A stretch of 50,668 bases of DNA. Source: a virus. This document shows positions 33,627-42,175 of this stretch, piece after piece. The position numbers were made by a program, and so were the translations under genes. The stretch covers positions 1-50,668 of the IMG/VR virus record IMGVR_UViG_3300042691_045797. The stretch is one strand, 5' to 3'. The notes under the pieces are model-generated. The model was not told the DNA's origin, made no database searches, and saw nothing but the letters and a program-made list of their open reading frames with translations. Every line of letters starts with the position of its first letter. The first letter of the stretch is position 1.

Positions 33627-36407
33627 ATGATATCAAACGAAGAAATTGAACAGTTCCTTCAGGGGAATGACGATGAAAAATATATCATCGGTGTAGAATA
33701 CGATTATGTCAAAGATTGTATTTGGAAAATTATAGAACACCCAATTCACGGAAAACAAATCAAAAAAGATACCTTCATTCCATTTGCTTGGGTTGGTGAT
33801 TTGCGCGGATTAAACTTCTATCAATCTTCAAAGGCTCTCCAAAAAGAGGCAATGACAAAACACAAAATTATTATTGAAAAACTCCGAACTGACGGAAATG
33901 AAAGGCTTGAAAAAGGACTAACCTATATGGTTAAATCCCTTAATGGGTACCGTTCACTTATTCAGTTTTTTAGAGAAGGTGGAATTGAACCGTGGGGTGA
34001 AACAACAAGAGGGTTAGTACTGATACTTCCCCCTGTCGAACAGTTTCTTGTTGTTAAAGAGAAACGAATGTTTAAAGGTTTTGATGAATACGATAGTATT
34101 ACAAGACTTGTATTTGACTTAGAGACGACCGCACTCGAACCAAAAGACGGTCGTATCTTTATGATAGGTATTAAAACTAACAAAGGATTTAGTGAGGTTA
34201 TAGAATGTGCAACACCCGACCAAGAAAGAGAAGGTATTGTAAAATTTTTTAATAGAATAGATGAAATTAAACCAAGTATTATAGCATCTTACAACGGGTT
34301 TAACTTCGACTGGCACTGGATATTTGAACGAGCAAAGGCATTAAAGTTAGATATCAAAAAAGTTGCAAAGACTCTAAACTCCTCAAACCCAATCAAACAA
34401 TCTGAGTCAATGCTTAAACTTGCAAACGAAGTGGAAAGATTTAATCAGACTTCGATGTGGGGATATAATGTGGTGGATACTCTTCACGCAGTAAGACGAG
34501 CCCAAGCGATTAACTCAAACATCAAGTCGGCAGGTTTGAAGTATATTACACAATATATTTCAGCAGAAGCTGCTGACCGAGTTTACATCGACCACACAGA
34601 TATTGGTCCATTTTACGCAAAGAAAGAAGAGTATTGGCTTAATATTGAAAACGGAAAATATAAAAAAGTTGGGGTTGACCCAAAGGTAGATGAGGCGTGT
34701 TCAAAACATTCTGACATTTATATTAAAACAACTGGTGATAATTTGGTTGAGAGATACTTGGACGATGACTTGGAGGAAACATTAAAAGTGGATGAAGAAT
34801 TTAATCAGGGTTCATTCCTTCTTGCGTCACTCGTTCCAACAACATACGAAAGAGTTTCAACTATGGGAACGGCAACTCTTTGGGAAATCCAAATGAGAGC
34901 ATGGTCTTACAAACACAAACTCGCAATTCCTGCCAAAAATGAAAAGACGGAATTTGTGGGAGGACTTTCACGACTTCTTAAAGTAGGATATTCTACGGAT
35001 GTATTGAAACTCGACTTCTCGTCACTATACCCTTCAATACAACTTGTTCACGATGTATTTCCAACTTGTGATATTACAGGAGCAATGAAGGGAATGCTTA
35101 ACTATTTCCGTAATACCCGTATCAAGTATAAGAACCTCGCAAAGGAATACTCATCTATTGATAAGAAACAATCCTTGTCATTCGACAGAAAGCAACTTCC
35201 AATTAAGATATTCATTAACTCGATGTTCGGAGCTCTATCCGCCCCTCAGGTATACCACTGGGGTGACATGTATATGGGTGAACAGATTACTTGCACGGGT
35301 CGTCAGTATCTTCGTCAAATGTTAAGATTCTTTATGAAAAGAGGTTATACCCCACTTGTATGTGATACGGATGGTATGAACTTTTCATTACCTGAGGGTG
35401 GTGTCGATGATAGAAAATACATTGGTAAGGGTAACAATTGGCTCGTAAAAGAAGGTAAGGAATATACAGGGTATGACGCAGATGTTGCCGAGTTCAACGA
35501 CATGTTTATGAAAGGAGCAATGGGTCTTGATTGTGATGGAACTTGGAAATCTTGTATGAATATTGCCCGTAAGAACTATGCAACAATGGAACATAATGGT
35601 AAGATTAAACTTACAGGTAATTCCATCAAGAGTAAAAAACTCCCACTTTATATTGAGGACTTTTTGGATAAAGGAATTAAACAGTTACTCGAAGGTAACG
35701 GTCAGGAATTTGTGGAGTGGTATTACGAATACTTGGAAAAGATTTATAACAAACAAATCCCTCTTATGAAGGTCGCTCAAAGAGCAAAAGTTAAATTATC
35801 TATTGACGATTACATTAAAAGGTCTAAACAAAAAACAAAGGCTGGTAATGAAAACTCAAGGATGGCCCACATGGAACTTGCAATTCGTGACGGAATTGCT
35901 GTAAATCTTGGCGATGTAATATTTTATGTCAATAATGGATTAAAGGCTTCTCACGGAGATGTTCAAAAAGTTAATGATAAGATGACTAAGAAAGAAAAAG
36001 ACCAATACAAATTGTTACACGGAAAAGACCCCGTACTTGGTTCACACATCCAACTAAATTGTTATAGATTAAATCCAAGTGAGTTAGAATCCAATCCTAA
36101 TATGACGGGCGAGTATAATGTTCCAAGAGCAATTGCAACATTCAACAAAAGAATTGAGCCCCTTTTGATTGTGTTTGGTGAAGAAGTTAGAGATAATTTG
36201 ATTGTGGACAAACCCGAAGACAGAGGTATTTTTACAAAAGAACAATGTAAATTAATCAATGGAGTTCCATTTGAACCTGAAGACCAAGACAGTATTAATG
36301 ACCTTTTGACAATTACTGACCAAGAAAAGATTTATTGGGAAAAACGGGGAATTGACCCTGAATATATTTACGAACTGGCAGAACAAGGATGGGAAGAGTT
36401 AGTGTAA
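33627..36407 (+). CDS. gp43: Family B DNA polymerase (T4 gp43 type) with 3'-5' exonuclease
   Basis: 926 aa, close to T4 gp43 (898). Exonuclease motifs: Exo I VFDLETT (D164, E166) and Exo II SYNGFNFDW (D228). Polymerase motifs: A LDFSSLYPS (D463), B KIFINSMFGAL, and C VCDTDGMNF (D580, D582). The catalytic Asp pairs are intact, so the enzyme should be active in replication of the phage genome with proofreading. The N-terminal part (VEYDYVKDCIW, PFAWVGDLRG) is the usual NTD. The base composition looks less AT-rich than the glycosylation cluster before it. The gene is placed among virion genes instead of other replication genes, which is unusual for T4-type phages. The end converges on the minus-strand gene at 36399 with a 9-base overlap. 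Confidence 0.95.
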   Translation: MISNEEIEQFLQGNDDEKYIIGVEYDYVKDCIWKIIEHPIHGKQIKKDTFIPFAWVGDLRGLNFYQSSKALQKEAMTKHKIIIEKLRTDGNERLEKGLTYMVKSLNGYRSLIQFFREGGIEPWGETTRGLVLILPPVEQFLVVKEKRMFKGFDEYDSITRLVFDLETTALEPKDGRIFMIGIKTNKGFSEVIECATPDQEREGIVKFFNRIDEIKPSIIASYNGFNFDWHWIFERAKALKLDIKKVAKTLNSSNPIKQSESMLKLANEVERFNQTSMWGYNVVDTLHAVRRAQAINSNIKSAGLKYITQYISAEAADRVYIDHTDIGPFYAKKEEYWLNIENGKYKKVGVDPKVDEACSKHSDIYIKTTGDNLVERYLDDDLEETLKVDEEFNQGSFLLASLVPTTYERVSTMGTATLWEIQMRAWSYKHKLAIPAKNEKTEFVGGLSRLLKVGYSTDVLKLDFSSLYPSIQLVHDVFPTCDITGAMKGMLNYFRNTRIKYKNLAKEYSSIDKKQSLSFDRKQLPIKIFINSMFGALSAPQVYHWGDMYMGEQITCTGRQYLRQMLRFFMKRGYTPLVCDTDGMNFSLPEGGVDDRKYIGKGNNWLVKEGKEYTGYDADVAEFNDMFMKGAMGLDCDGTWKSCMNIARKNYATMEHNGKIKLTGNSIKSKKLPLYIEDFLDKGIKQLLEGNGQEFVEWYYEYLEKIYNKQIPLMKVAQRAKVKLSIDDYIKRSKQKTKAGNENSRMAHMELAIRDGIAVNLGDVIFYVNNGLKASHGDVQKVNDKMTKKEKDQYKLLHGKDPVLGSHIQLNCYRLNPSELESNPNMTGEYNVPRAIATFNKRIEPLLIVFGEEVRDNLIVDKPEDRGIFTKEQCKLINGVPFEPEDQDSINDLLTITDQEKIYWEKRGIDPEYIYELAEQGWEELV

Positions 36408-36414
36408 CTCTTCC
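36392..36414. terminator. Bidirectional terminator-like hairpin over two convergent stop codons
   Basis: GGAAGAGTTA (36392-36401), loop GTG, TAACTCTTCC (36405-36414): a perfect 10-bp stem. The polymerase stop TAA (36405-36407) is inside one arm and the minus-strand stop (36399-36401) is inside the other. The T-run after it is modest, so it may stop transcription weakly in both directions or simply separate convergent transcripts. Confidence 0.6.
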
Positions 36415-36743
36415 ATCTTTATTCCGTCCGATGATACGACATACCAATTCCCAAATGAAAAATAAAGCTCAACACATGCTCCTTTTCCAATATTAATTTC
36501 AGAATACTCCTCATCAATTAAACCCCAAATAGGTTTAATTTTTGTATTTGTTAACGCTTTTACGATGACATGGTCAGTAGTAGATGAGTCCAAAATAATT
36601 TCAATAAGTTCAGCTTCTTTTGTAACAATTAAAGCCTCTCCTTCTGTGGAATAACTTGAGTTTGAGACAAATGTTATTTCAGAAGTGTTAATTATTTGAC
36701 CCGCAATTATTCTTTGACTTGGTATAGAATGCTGTATTGCCAT
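36399..36743 (-). CDS. Small conserved-looking phage protein of unknown function
   Basis: 114 aa. Begins MAIQHSIPSQRIIAGQIIN; contains LDSSTTDHVIVKALTNTK and a final GKGACVELYFSFGNWYVVSSDGIKM, a beta-rich layout that resembles small virion decoration or fibre-attachment domains. I do not recognise a family. It follows the neck-like gene by 1 base, so it is cotranscribed on the minus strand, and its 3' end overlaps the DNA polymerase gene by 9 bases. A structural role is suggested by its neighbour only. Confidence 0.5.
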   Translation of the reverse strand: MAIQHSIPSQRIIAGQIINTSEITFVSNSSYSTEGEALIVTKEAELIEIILDSSTTDHVIVKALTNTKIKPIWGLIDEEYSEINIGKGACVELYFSFGNWYVVSSDGIKMEELH

Positions 36744-36744
36744 A

Positions 36745-37866
36745 TTAAATTACATATAAATTTCTTGGGAATGCTCTAAACTTTAATTGTTTATTTAGGT
36801 TTTCAGCAATTAAGGCTTCTCTTTCCATAACCTTTTCAGGTTTTAATCTTGTTAATTTACCCTCCGCACCAATAAGTTCCTCAATGAGTTTTGTCTTTTC
36901 ATCTTTTCCTTCTGTTGCAAGTGACTGATAATCCATAGTAAGCTCGGAGTCAGGAGTTTTCAAGTTTCCCGAATATTTTCCCCTCACTTTTGATAAAGTT
37001 TCTTTACAAGAGGCGATAAAATATCTTCTAACCCATTGTTGTGATGGGTTATTTAAATCGGACCATGACATTGAGTCAATTGGAACATCCGATGGAAGTT
37101 TAATTATATCAGGATTTGCTCTTAAGCATTCATCTCTATCCTTACCCTCAGTATCATAATACCAATACCAAACTTTTCCATTCATTAAAGATGAATTACC
37201 AAAGTCAAATTTTCCGCCAGGTGTTTGCATTAAATGTATTGCCTTTTTACCATCAGGTAATGCGGTGATTCTATAAGTTTTGTCACCCGCAATTATTCTT
37301 CTTTGAATATTAATCTCTTGCATTCGGAGCATCATATCAAATGCTGGCATCATAAAGTAAGAACCTGTGTACCCCATCTGTGAGTATCCTGCGGGACCTC
37401 CAAGTCCATAACCACCAAGTGCGCCAAAACTCCAAGGGTCAAAAAGAATGTTTGTTAATTCTGATGGTGTATACCAAAGGAGTTCATTAACTTCCCTATT
37501 TGCCGGTATTTCATAAACTTGTTTATTAGGTTCAAGTTCAATGTAATCTTTTTTTAAAACCCATGGACCATTACTTTGTAAACCAACAATTTTTGAATAC
37601 GAATATTGATATCTTGACTCGTAATCAAAACTTCTTGTAATGAATGCTTGAGCTAAAGACTGATTATCCATATTTAAATTATAAAGTGAAGTCCATTGAG
37701 ACTCAATTAACCAATCTTGGATATACTGTGAATAATCTCCAATAGAGAATTCCAAAATTGTGTCGAGTTGCTCATCTTCAAGTTCAACTGAACGAAGAGG
37801 GGCTCCAAGTACGTGTCTTACTTTTGTATAAAGTTGACTTCTTTGAGGTTCGGGAATGACTGACAT
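36745..37866 (-). CDS. Virion structural protein, neck/head-completion (gp13-like) candidate
   Basis: 373 aa. Starts VIPEPQRSQLYTKVRHVLGAPLRSVELEDEQLDTILEFS over residues 3-41, an alpha-helical opening of the type seen in T4-type neck and connector proteins. It continues with NKQVYEIPANREVNELLWYTP, a Gly-rich stretch (LGGYGLGGPAGYSQMGY), AIHLMQTPGG and ASCKETLSKVRGKYSG. T4 gp13 is 309 aa. The neck candidates gp14-like and gp15-like lie just across the strand switch at 40414-41987, which supports a head-tail connection role. It also carries a TATTTATA motif 14 bases upstream on its own strand. The name is a best guess; virion protein is firmer. Confidence 0.5.
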   Translation of the reverse strand: MSVIPEPQRSQLYTKVRHVLGAPLRSVELEDEQLDTILEFSIGDYSQYIQDWLIESQWTSLYNLNMDNQSLAQAFITRSFDYESRYQYSYSKIVGLQSNGPWVLKKDYIELEPNKQVYEIPANREVNELLWYTPSELTNILFDPWSFGALGGYGLGGPAGYSQMGYTGSYFMMPAFDMMLRMQEINIQRRIIAGDKTYRITALPDGKKAIHLMQTPGGKFDFGNSSLMNGKVWYWYYDTEGKDRDECLRANPDIIKLPSDVPIDSMSWSDLNNPSQQWVRRYFIASCKETLSKVRGKYSGNLKTPDSELTMDYQSLATEGKDEKTKLIEELIGAEGKLTRLKPEKVMEREALIAENLNKQLKFRAFPRNLYVI

Positions 37867-37880
37867 GTTGATATTTTATA

Positions 37881-37888
37881 TATAAATA
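37881..37888 (-). promoter_or_regulatory. TATTTATA motif, minus strand, before the neck-like gene
   Basis: On the minus strand it reads TATTTATA, 14 bases before ATG 37866. The orientation agrees with the gene, as for the + strand copies, so the motif is directional. Confidence 0.35.
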
Positions 37889-37903
37889 TCAAAACGAATT
37901 TAA

Positions 37904-38605
37904 TTATTTTTTTGTTTTTTGGAGATACAAGTCATTCACAAATTTCCAATTAACTACTTCCCAAAAATTTGAAATATATTCGTCTCTTTTGTTTTGGTAT
38001 TTCAAGTAATATGCATGTTCCCATAAATCAAGCCCTAATATCGGAAACCCACCTTGCTCAAAAATATTCATAAGTGGGTTATCTTGATTTGGGGTTGTCA
38101 TAATTTTTAGACCTCCGTTGTCCTTAACCACCAACCAAACCCACCCTGAGCCAAATCTTGTCTTTGCTTCCTTCTCAAATTTTGTTCTAAAATTTCTATA
38201 AGTTCCAAATTGAGATTTAATTTTATCAAGTATTGGTCCTGAAGGAACCTGAGGTTTTGGGGATAACATCTTCCAAAATAATGCGTGGTTAAATGCTCCT
38301 CCCGCATTATTTCTAATTGCGGTATTATATTTTGATATTTGTCTTACGATGTTTTCAAGTTCAACATCCCCGTAATCTTTTTTTCTGAGAGCGGAATTTA
38401 ATTTTTTTACATAACCTTTGTAATGTCTTTGGTAATGTATTTTCATTGTCTCGGGGTCAATAAATCTTCTGATGGCAGCATAAGAATATTGTAGTTTATC
38501 TATACCAATAGTCTTTGCCTCGTTGATAAAAAATTCAACCTGATTAGGTTCCTTACCTAAAATTTGATTTACTAAACTTTCTGAAATTAATTCTAAATTA
38601 CGCAT
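37904..38605 (-). CDS. Superoxide dismutase, Mn-type of the Fe/Mn family
   Basis: 233 aa from ATG 38605; a TTG one codon upstream (38608) is less likely. All four metal ligands are present: H57 (MKIHYQRHYKGYV), H107 (AGGAFNHALFW), D193 and H197 (ILGLDLWEHAYY). FGSGWVWLV is intact. The Gly pair before NH and Q174 in NQDNPLM point to the Mn rather than Fe type. Tyr follows H61 where another His is usual, but the active-site Tyr65 is kept. The N-terminus is longer than usual: about 36 residues (LVNQILGKEPNQVEFFINEA) lie before the normal start. It converts superoxide to peroxide and oxygen in the cytoplasm, and may protect the host or virion proteins from oxidative damage (inference). It sits between the SNF2 helicase and the neck-like gene on the minus strand. 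Confidence 0.93.
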   Translation of the reverse strand: MRNLELISESLVNQILGKEPNQVEFFINEAKTIGIDKLQYSYAAIRRFIDPETMKIHYQRHYKGYVKKLNSALRKKDYGDVELENIVRQISKYNTAIRNNAGGAFNHALFWKMLSPKPQVPSGPILDKIKSQFGTYRNFRTKFEKEAKTRFGSGWVWLVVKDNGGLKIMTTPNQDNPLMNIFEQGGFPILGLDLWEHAYYLKYQNKRDEYISNFWEVVNWKFVNDLYLQKTKK

Positions 38606-38609
38606 CAAT

Positions 38610-38617
38610 AATAAATA
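38610..38617 (-). promoter_or_regulatory. TATTTATT motif, minus strand, before the superoxide dismutase gene
   Basis: On the minus strand it ends 4 bases before ATG 38605 and lies in the 13-base space after the helicase gene. Confidence 0.3.
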
Positions 38618-38618
38618 C

Positions 38619-40376
38619 TCATCTATTACTGATTTCTTTTAAGATTTGTTCAACAACATCTGTTTCAGACTCGTTCATATCTCCCATAACAGTCCCAATA
38701 ATTTGTTTTTTTCTTGATAGAATATCATAGATTGCCATTTCTAAAGTATTTTCAAATAATGGATAATATACTAAAACATTATTTTTTTGTCCGTATCTGT
38801 AAGCTCTATCTTCAGCTTGAGCGTGGTCTGAGGGTAAGAATGATAGGTCATTCATAATAACACATTCTGCTGCGGTTAATGTAAGACCAACGCCAGCCGC
38901 TTTAATGTTTCCACAAAATACTTTTATTTTTTCATTTTCTTGAAAATCATCTACCGCTTTTTGTCTTGCGGGTTTTGATGTTGACCCATCCAAATAAACG
39001 GATTGTTTTTTAAAATGTTCGTGGATTTTTTGAAGGGGTTCAGTAAAGTTGGAGAATATAATTACTTTCTTTCCTTGTTCAATAATATTTTCAGCGACCT
39101 CAATTGTGGTTGCAATTTTTTCTTCAGCAATAACTTGACGAACTTTTGTAAGTTTTGAAAACTGAATTGTTAAAGATTTTGACTCATCTTTTTTATTTAC
39201 ATACCAATCATAATATTCACCCATAAGTTCTTCATACAATCTTGAACTTAGTCTTTGATAGATTGGGGTAATAATTTTTTCGGGTAAATCTAAAACTTCT
39301 GTCTTTAGTCTTCGAATTACGTGTCTTGATGTGCGGTCTCTTAATTCTTCCAAGTTACTTGCACCTGTAACATTCCAAACTTTTCTTTTTCCCACGGAGA
39401 ACTGATAACCTGCACAATATCTTATAGCATAAGCCATCCAATTTGCGGCCACAGGACTTTCAATCAAGTTCAAAAGATTGTAGTAGTTCATCGGTCTTGA
39501 GGTCATTGGTGTGCCAGTCAATAACCATAACCTTTCCACACTTTTAACAAGGTCGTTTATAATTTTTGTTCTTTGAGCTTGGGGATTTGAGATATAGTGA
39601 GCCTCGTCAATGACAACCAAATCAAAATTTTGTTTCATTAAAATTGATTCTTTTGATTTTGGCTCGTGGAAGTTTTTCATTATATCATAATTTACAATAT
39701 AATATTTGTGCCCATCTTCCCAATTTTTACTCTCGACAATATAAGTCGACTCATCAGTGTAAAGAGCGATTTCTCTTTTCCAATTTATCTTTAAACTTGC
39801 AGGACAAATAACCAATATTTTTTTAGCATCCGACTCAATTGCCGATATTACTGTGGATGTCGTCTTTCCAAGACCCATATCATCCGCCACAATATACTTA
39901 TCATTTTCAAGAAGTTTTATAATACATTCTTTTTGATGCTCAAGTGGAGGTCTGTGAGTGTATTTATCCCAATCCACATTTGCAGTTCTTGTTTTAGCTT
40001 TGTGAATCGCAGTTTTAGGTATCCAAAAATCGTGAATGGTATCCCCACTAAAAATTTTTCCCCAAATATGATATGATTTATCTTTTTCTACAAGGAGTTT
40101 TTCAACATAAATTTTGTCAGGTTCCTTAATAAATGGATTATCATCAACAAGTTTTTTTGCAAAATAGGAATCAATCTCAACCCATTTCTTTGCAACCTTT
40201 GGTTCAGTTTTATTAAATCCTATAACATAATCACATTGGGCTCTTGTGGGAACAAACTTTGGGTTTACAGCATGCTGTTGCTTTAACTTTAAGATATAGT
40301 TATTTGAACCCTGATAATCTTCTAAAACTAAAAGGGTCTTCTGTTCAATACTTTTAATATCGACTGAATCTTCCAC
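38619..40376 (-). CDS. SNF2-family DNA helicase/translocase (SMARCAL1-like)
   Basis: 585 aa. Helicase motifs in order: I ADDMGLGKTT (165-173), Ia ILVICPASL, II VVIDEAHYI (DEAH 257-260), III LLTGTPMTSRP, IV KVIIFSNFTEP, V KAAGVGLTLTAA and VI AEDRAYRYGQ. Both RecA-like lobes are complete, so it should be an active ATP-dependent translocase. The N-terminal 150 residues (DYVIGFNKTEP, KTAIHKAKTR) are unlike T4 UvsW; SNF2 proteins of the SMARCAL1 type anneal or remodel forked DNA. Its role would be replication-fork or recombination repair. Start is GTG 40376; no ATG lies in frame before the Walker motif. It is the first gene of a minus-strand operon with the dismutase and neck-like genes. Confidence 0.92.
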   Translation of the reverse strand: MEDSVDIKSIEQKTLLVLEDYQGSNNYILKLKQQHAVNPKFVPTRAQCDYVIGFNKTEPKVAKKWVEIDSYFAKKLVDDNPFIKEPDKIYVEKLLVEKDKSYHIWGKIFSGDTIHDFWIPKTAIHKAKTRTANVDWDKYTHRPPLEHQKECIIKLLENDKYIVADDMGLGKTTSTVISAIESDAKKILVICPASLKINWKREIALYTDESTYIVESKNWEDGHKYYIVNYDIMKNFHEPKSKESILMKQNFDLVVIDEAHYISNPQAQRTKIINDLVKSVERLWLLTGTPMTSRPMNYYNLLNLIESPVAANWMAYAIRYCAGYQFSVGKRKVWNVTGASNLEELRDRTSRHVIRRLKTEVLDLPEKIITPIYQRLSSRLYEELMGEYYDWYVNKKDESKSLTIQFSKLTKVRQVIAEEKIATTIEVAENIIEQGKKVIIFSNFTEPLQKIHEHFKKQSVYLDGSTSKPARQKAVDDFQENEKIKVFCGNIKAAGVGLTLTAAECVIMNDLSFLPSDHAQAEDRAYRYGQKNNVLVYYPLFENTLEMAIYDILSRKKQIIGTVMGDMNESETDVVEQILKEISNR

Positions 40377-40402
40377 TGACTTAATTATAATCCAAAATTA
40401 GA

Positions 40403-40410
40403 TATTTATC
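40403..40410 (+). promoter_or_regulatory. TATTTATC motif in the divergent gap
   Basis: Variant of the TATTTAT motif, ending 3 bases before ATG 40414. The 37-base divergent gap to the GTG of the helicase gene is the only space available for promoters of both directions. Confidence 0.28.
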
Positions 40411-40413
40411 AAT

Positions 40414-40929
40414 ATGGCACAGAGGAATGTACCGATTACAAGGTTAAATAAATTTTTTGGGGCTGAGGATTTTAACCTTGATGTAAATATGGGTAAGGAG
40501 TGGCTTCATGGGGATATGAATTTCACTCTTGTACTATACAAAGTAGACAGAACCAAAACTAATACTGATGATGTGTACGGTGAAACCACAAAAGACTCTA
40601 TTAAGTTCCACCCACCTATGGAATTTAAGGCCTTTGTGCAAGTTTCAGCCCCCGAGAATAAATTTCTTGGTAATTCAAAACTCGACCAAATGGAACCAGG
40701 TAACATAAGAATTTCTGTCTATCAGTCACATCTTGATGAACTTGGTGTTGATATAGAGTTTGGTGATTACGTTGGTTACTATGAAAGTGAGACGAGAGTT
40801 AGGTATTATTCTGTTGCAAATGACGGTCGTGTAGTTTCTGACAACAAACATACATATGGTGGGTACAAGGCATTTTATAGAACAATTGTTGGTGTACCTG
40901 TAAACGATAATGAATTTAGAGGATTATAA
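40414..40929 (+). CDS. Neck protein candidate (gp14-like)
   Basis: 171 aa. It begins VPITRLNKFFGAEDFNLDV, then has FTLVLYKVDRTKTNTDDVYGE, a block found in T4-type neck and head-completion proteins, followed by IRISVYQSHLDELG, FGDYVGYYESETRVRYYSV and GGYKAFYRTIVGVP. T4 gp14 is 256 aa; the visible core fits but is shorter. It is translationally linked with the next gene by a TAATG overlap at 40927-40931. Position next to the gp15-like gene and before the sheath supports a head-tail joining role. The family call is tentative. Confidence 0.5.
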   Translation: MAQRNVPITRLNKFFGAEDFNLDVNMGKEWLHGDMNFTLVLYKVDRTKTNTDDVYGETTKDSIKFHPPMEFKAFVQVSAPENKFLGNSKLDQMEPGNIRISVYQSHLDELGVDIEFGDYVGYYESETRVRYYSVANDGRVVSDNKHTYGGYKAFYRTIVGVPVNDNEFRGL

Positions 40930-41987
40930 TGGGACTTCCTAAAAAAATAAAAAAGAATATATCTTTAGAACCACAACTTTTTGGTCCGTCAAGAAGACAA
41001 GAACTTCTTGATAAAATCAATGAACACGGCACTTTTTTACCTAAATCCATATTACATGAGGACTTAGACAGAGGATTTTTGGATTTTGTTAAAAACGAAT
41101 TAAGGGTAGTTGTGGATGGAAAAACAGTTCCCGTTGTCGACATTTTAATTACAACTCAAAATTGGGCTCAGTTTACACAAACTTGGAATATAAATGATTT
41201 AGATAAAAATGTTAGTGTTCCTGTAATTACAACTGTTAGAAACCCTGAAGTTAAATATGGTTCTCTACCGTCACTACAATATACAATACCAAACAGAAGA
41301 CAATTGTTTTATGCAATGGTCCCCACTTGGGATAATGGACGAAATGGATATGATGTTTACACTATTCCACAACCAGTACCTGTAGATATTAAATTTTCAA
41401 TTAAAATAATTTGTAATAGAATGAGAGAATTAAATTCATTCAATAAAGTTGTTGTTGAAAAATTTTCTTCTCGTCAAGCTTACACGGTAATAAAGGGCCA
41501 TTATATTCCAATTATTATGGACGATTTACAAGATGAATCAGTTACTGAAATCGAAAAAAGAAAATATTATATACAAAGTTATAATTTTACAATGATGGGT
41601 TTTTTAATTGATGAAAATGAATTTCAAATAAAACCAGCTATTAGTAGAACTCTTGCCCTTATAGAGACAGACCAAAAAACAAGAAGGTCAAAAAAACCTC
41701 AGGATGATTTGATTTCATTATCTAATGAAAAAGTTCAAATAAATTTTCCAGTAGGAACCGACTCATATACTCAAACTTACGAATATAATTCAGATTTATA
41801 TATGTTAGGTAGTTACAATATTTCTTCTTACCAAATCTTAATAAATGGATTACTTTACGGAACTAATTTATTTAATACCCCAAATTCGAAAATTCAATTA
41901 AATACAAATGATGTATTAGAGATTCAAATAGTAAAAACTATTCCATCTGAAAACTCTACTTTTGATTTAATTTCAAAAATAGTTTAG
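40929..41987 (+). CDS. Tail terminator / sheath-stabilising protein candidate (gp15-like)
   Basis: 352 aa. Features include KTVPVVDILITTQNWAQFTQTW, SVPVITTVRNPEVKYG, YTIPNRRQLFYAMVPTWDNG, IPQPVPVDIKFSIKIICNRMREL and IMDDLQDESVTEIEKRKYYI, a layout like T4 gp15 (272 aa), which caps the tail tube and sheath; this one has about 80 extra residues at the C-terminus (VGTDSYTQTYEY, YNISSYQILINGLL), a likely added beta domain. It is coupled to the preceding gene (TAATG) and followed by a 262-base gap before the sheath gene. It could instead be a baseplate component. Confidence 0.48.
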   Translation: MGLPKKIKKNISLEPQLFGPSRRQELLDKINEHGTFLPKSILHEDLDRGFLDFVKNELRVVVDGKTVPVVDILITTQNWAQFTQTWNINDLDKNVSVPVITTVRNPEVKYGSLPSLQYTIPNRRQLFYAMVPTWDNGRNGYDVYTIPQPVPVDIKFSIKIICNRMRELNSFNKVVVEKFSSRQAYTVIKGHYIPIIMDDLQDESVTEIEKRKYYIQSYNFTMMGFLIDENEFQIKPAISRTLALIETDQKTRRSKKPQDDLISLSNEKVQINFPVGTDSYTQTYEYNSDLYMLGSYNISSYQILINGLLYGTNLFNTPNSKIQLNTNDVLEIQIVKTIPSENSTFDLISKIV

Positions 41988-42133
41988 AGTTCCCCATATA
42001 AATCTTTCTTCTCTGAACAGGTTTCAATTATTAAGTTTTCCAAAAATTTGTGAATTTTTAAACCTTTTTTATTACAGTACTTTTTTAGTATTGTATGTGA
42101 TTCCTCTGATATTTTTAAGTTCTTTATTTTCAA
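41984..42133 (-). CDS. Small ribbon-helix-helix-like protein (unannotated small gene)
   Basis: 49 aa on the minus strand, TTG start at 42133, stop overlapping the end of 40929-41987 by 4 bases. Sequence pattern: KIKNLKISEESHTILKKYC, NKKGLKIHKFLENLII, ending CSEKKDLYGEL. This is the short beta strand plus two helices of phage-encoded MetJ/Arc-type DNA-binding proteins, in which KISEESH and a K-x-x-K-Y-C helix are typical. It probably binds DNA as a dimer and may control nearby promoters. A hairpin and a minus-strand TATTTATT motif lie upstream. Confidence 0.62.
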   Translation of the reverse strand: MKIKNLKISEESHTILKKYCNKKGLKIHKFLENLIIETCSEKKDLYGEL

Positions 42134-42142
42134 GGTAGAAAA

Positions 42143-42164
42143 AAGTAAGAAATAATTCTTACTT
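42143..42164. other. Perfect AT-rich hairpin / possible operator
   Basis: AAGTAAGAA (42143-42151), loop ATAA, TTCTTACTT (42156-42164): perfect 9-bp arms. It lies just upstream of the minus-strand RHH gene and downstream of a + strand gene, followed by no T-run, so it is a better operator candidate for a dimeric repressor than a terminator. Confidence 0.45.
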
Positions 42165-42167
42165 CTA

Positions 42168-42175
42168 AATAAATA
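42168..42175 (-). promoter_or_regulatory. TATTTATT motif, minus strand, upstream of the RHH gene
   Basis: On the minus strand it reads TATTTATT, 34 bases before TTG 42133; the hairpin lies between the motif and the start. Confidence 0.28.
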
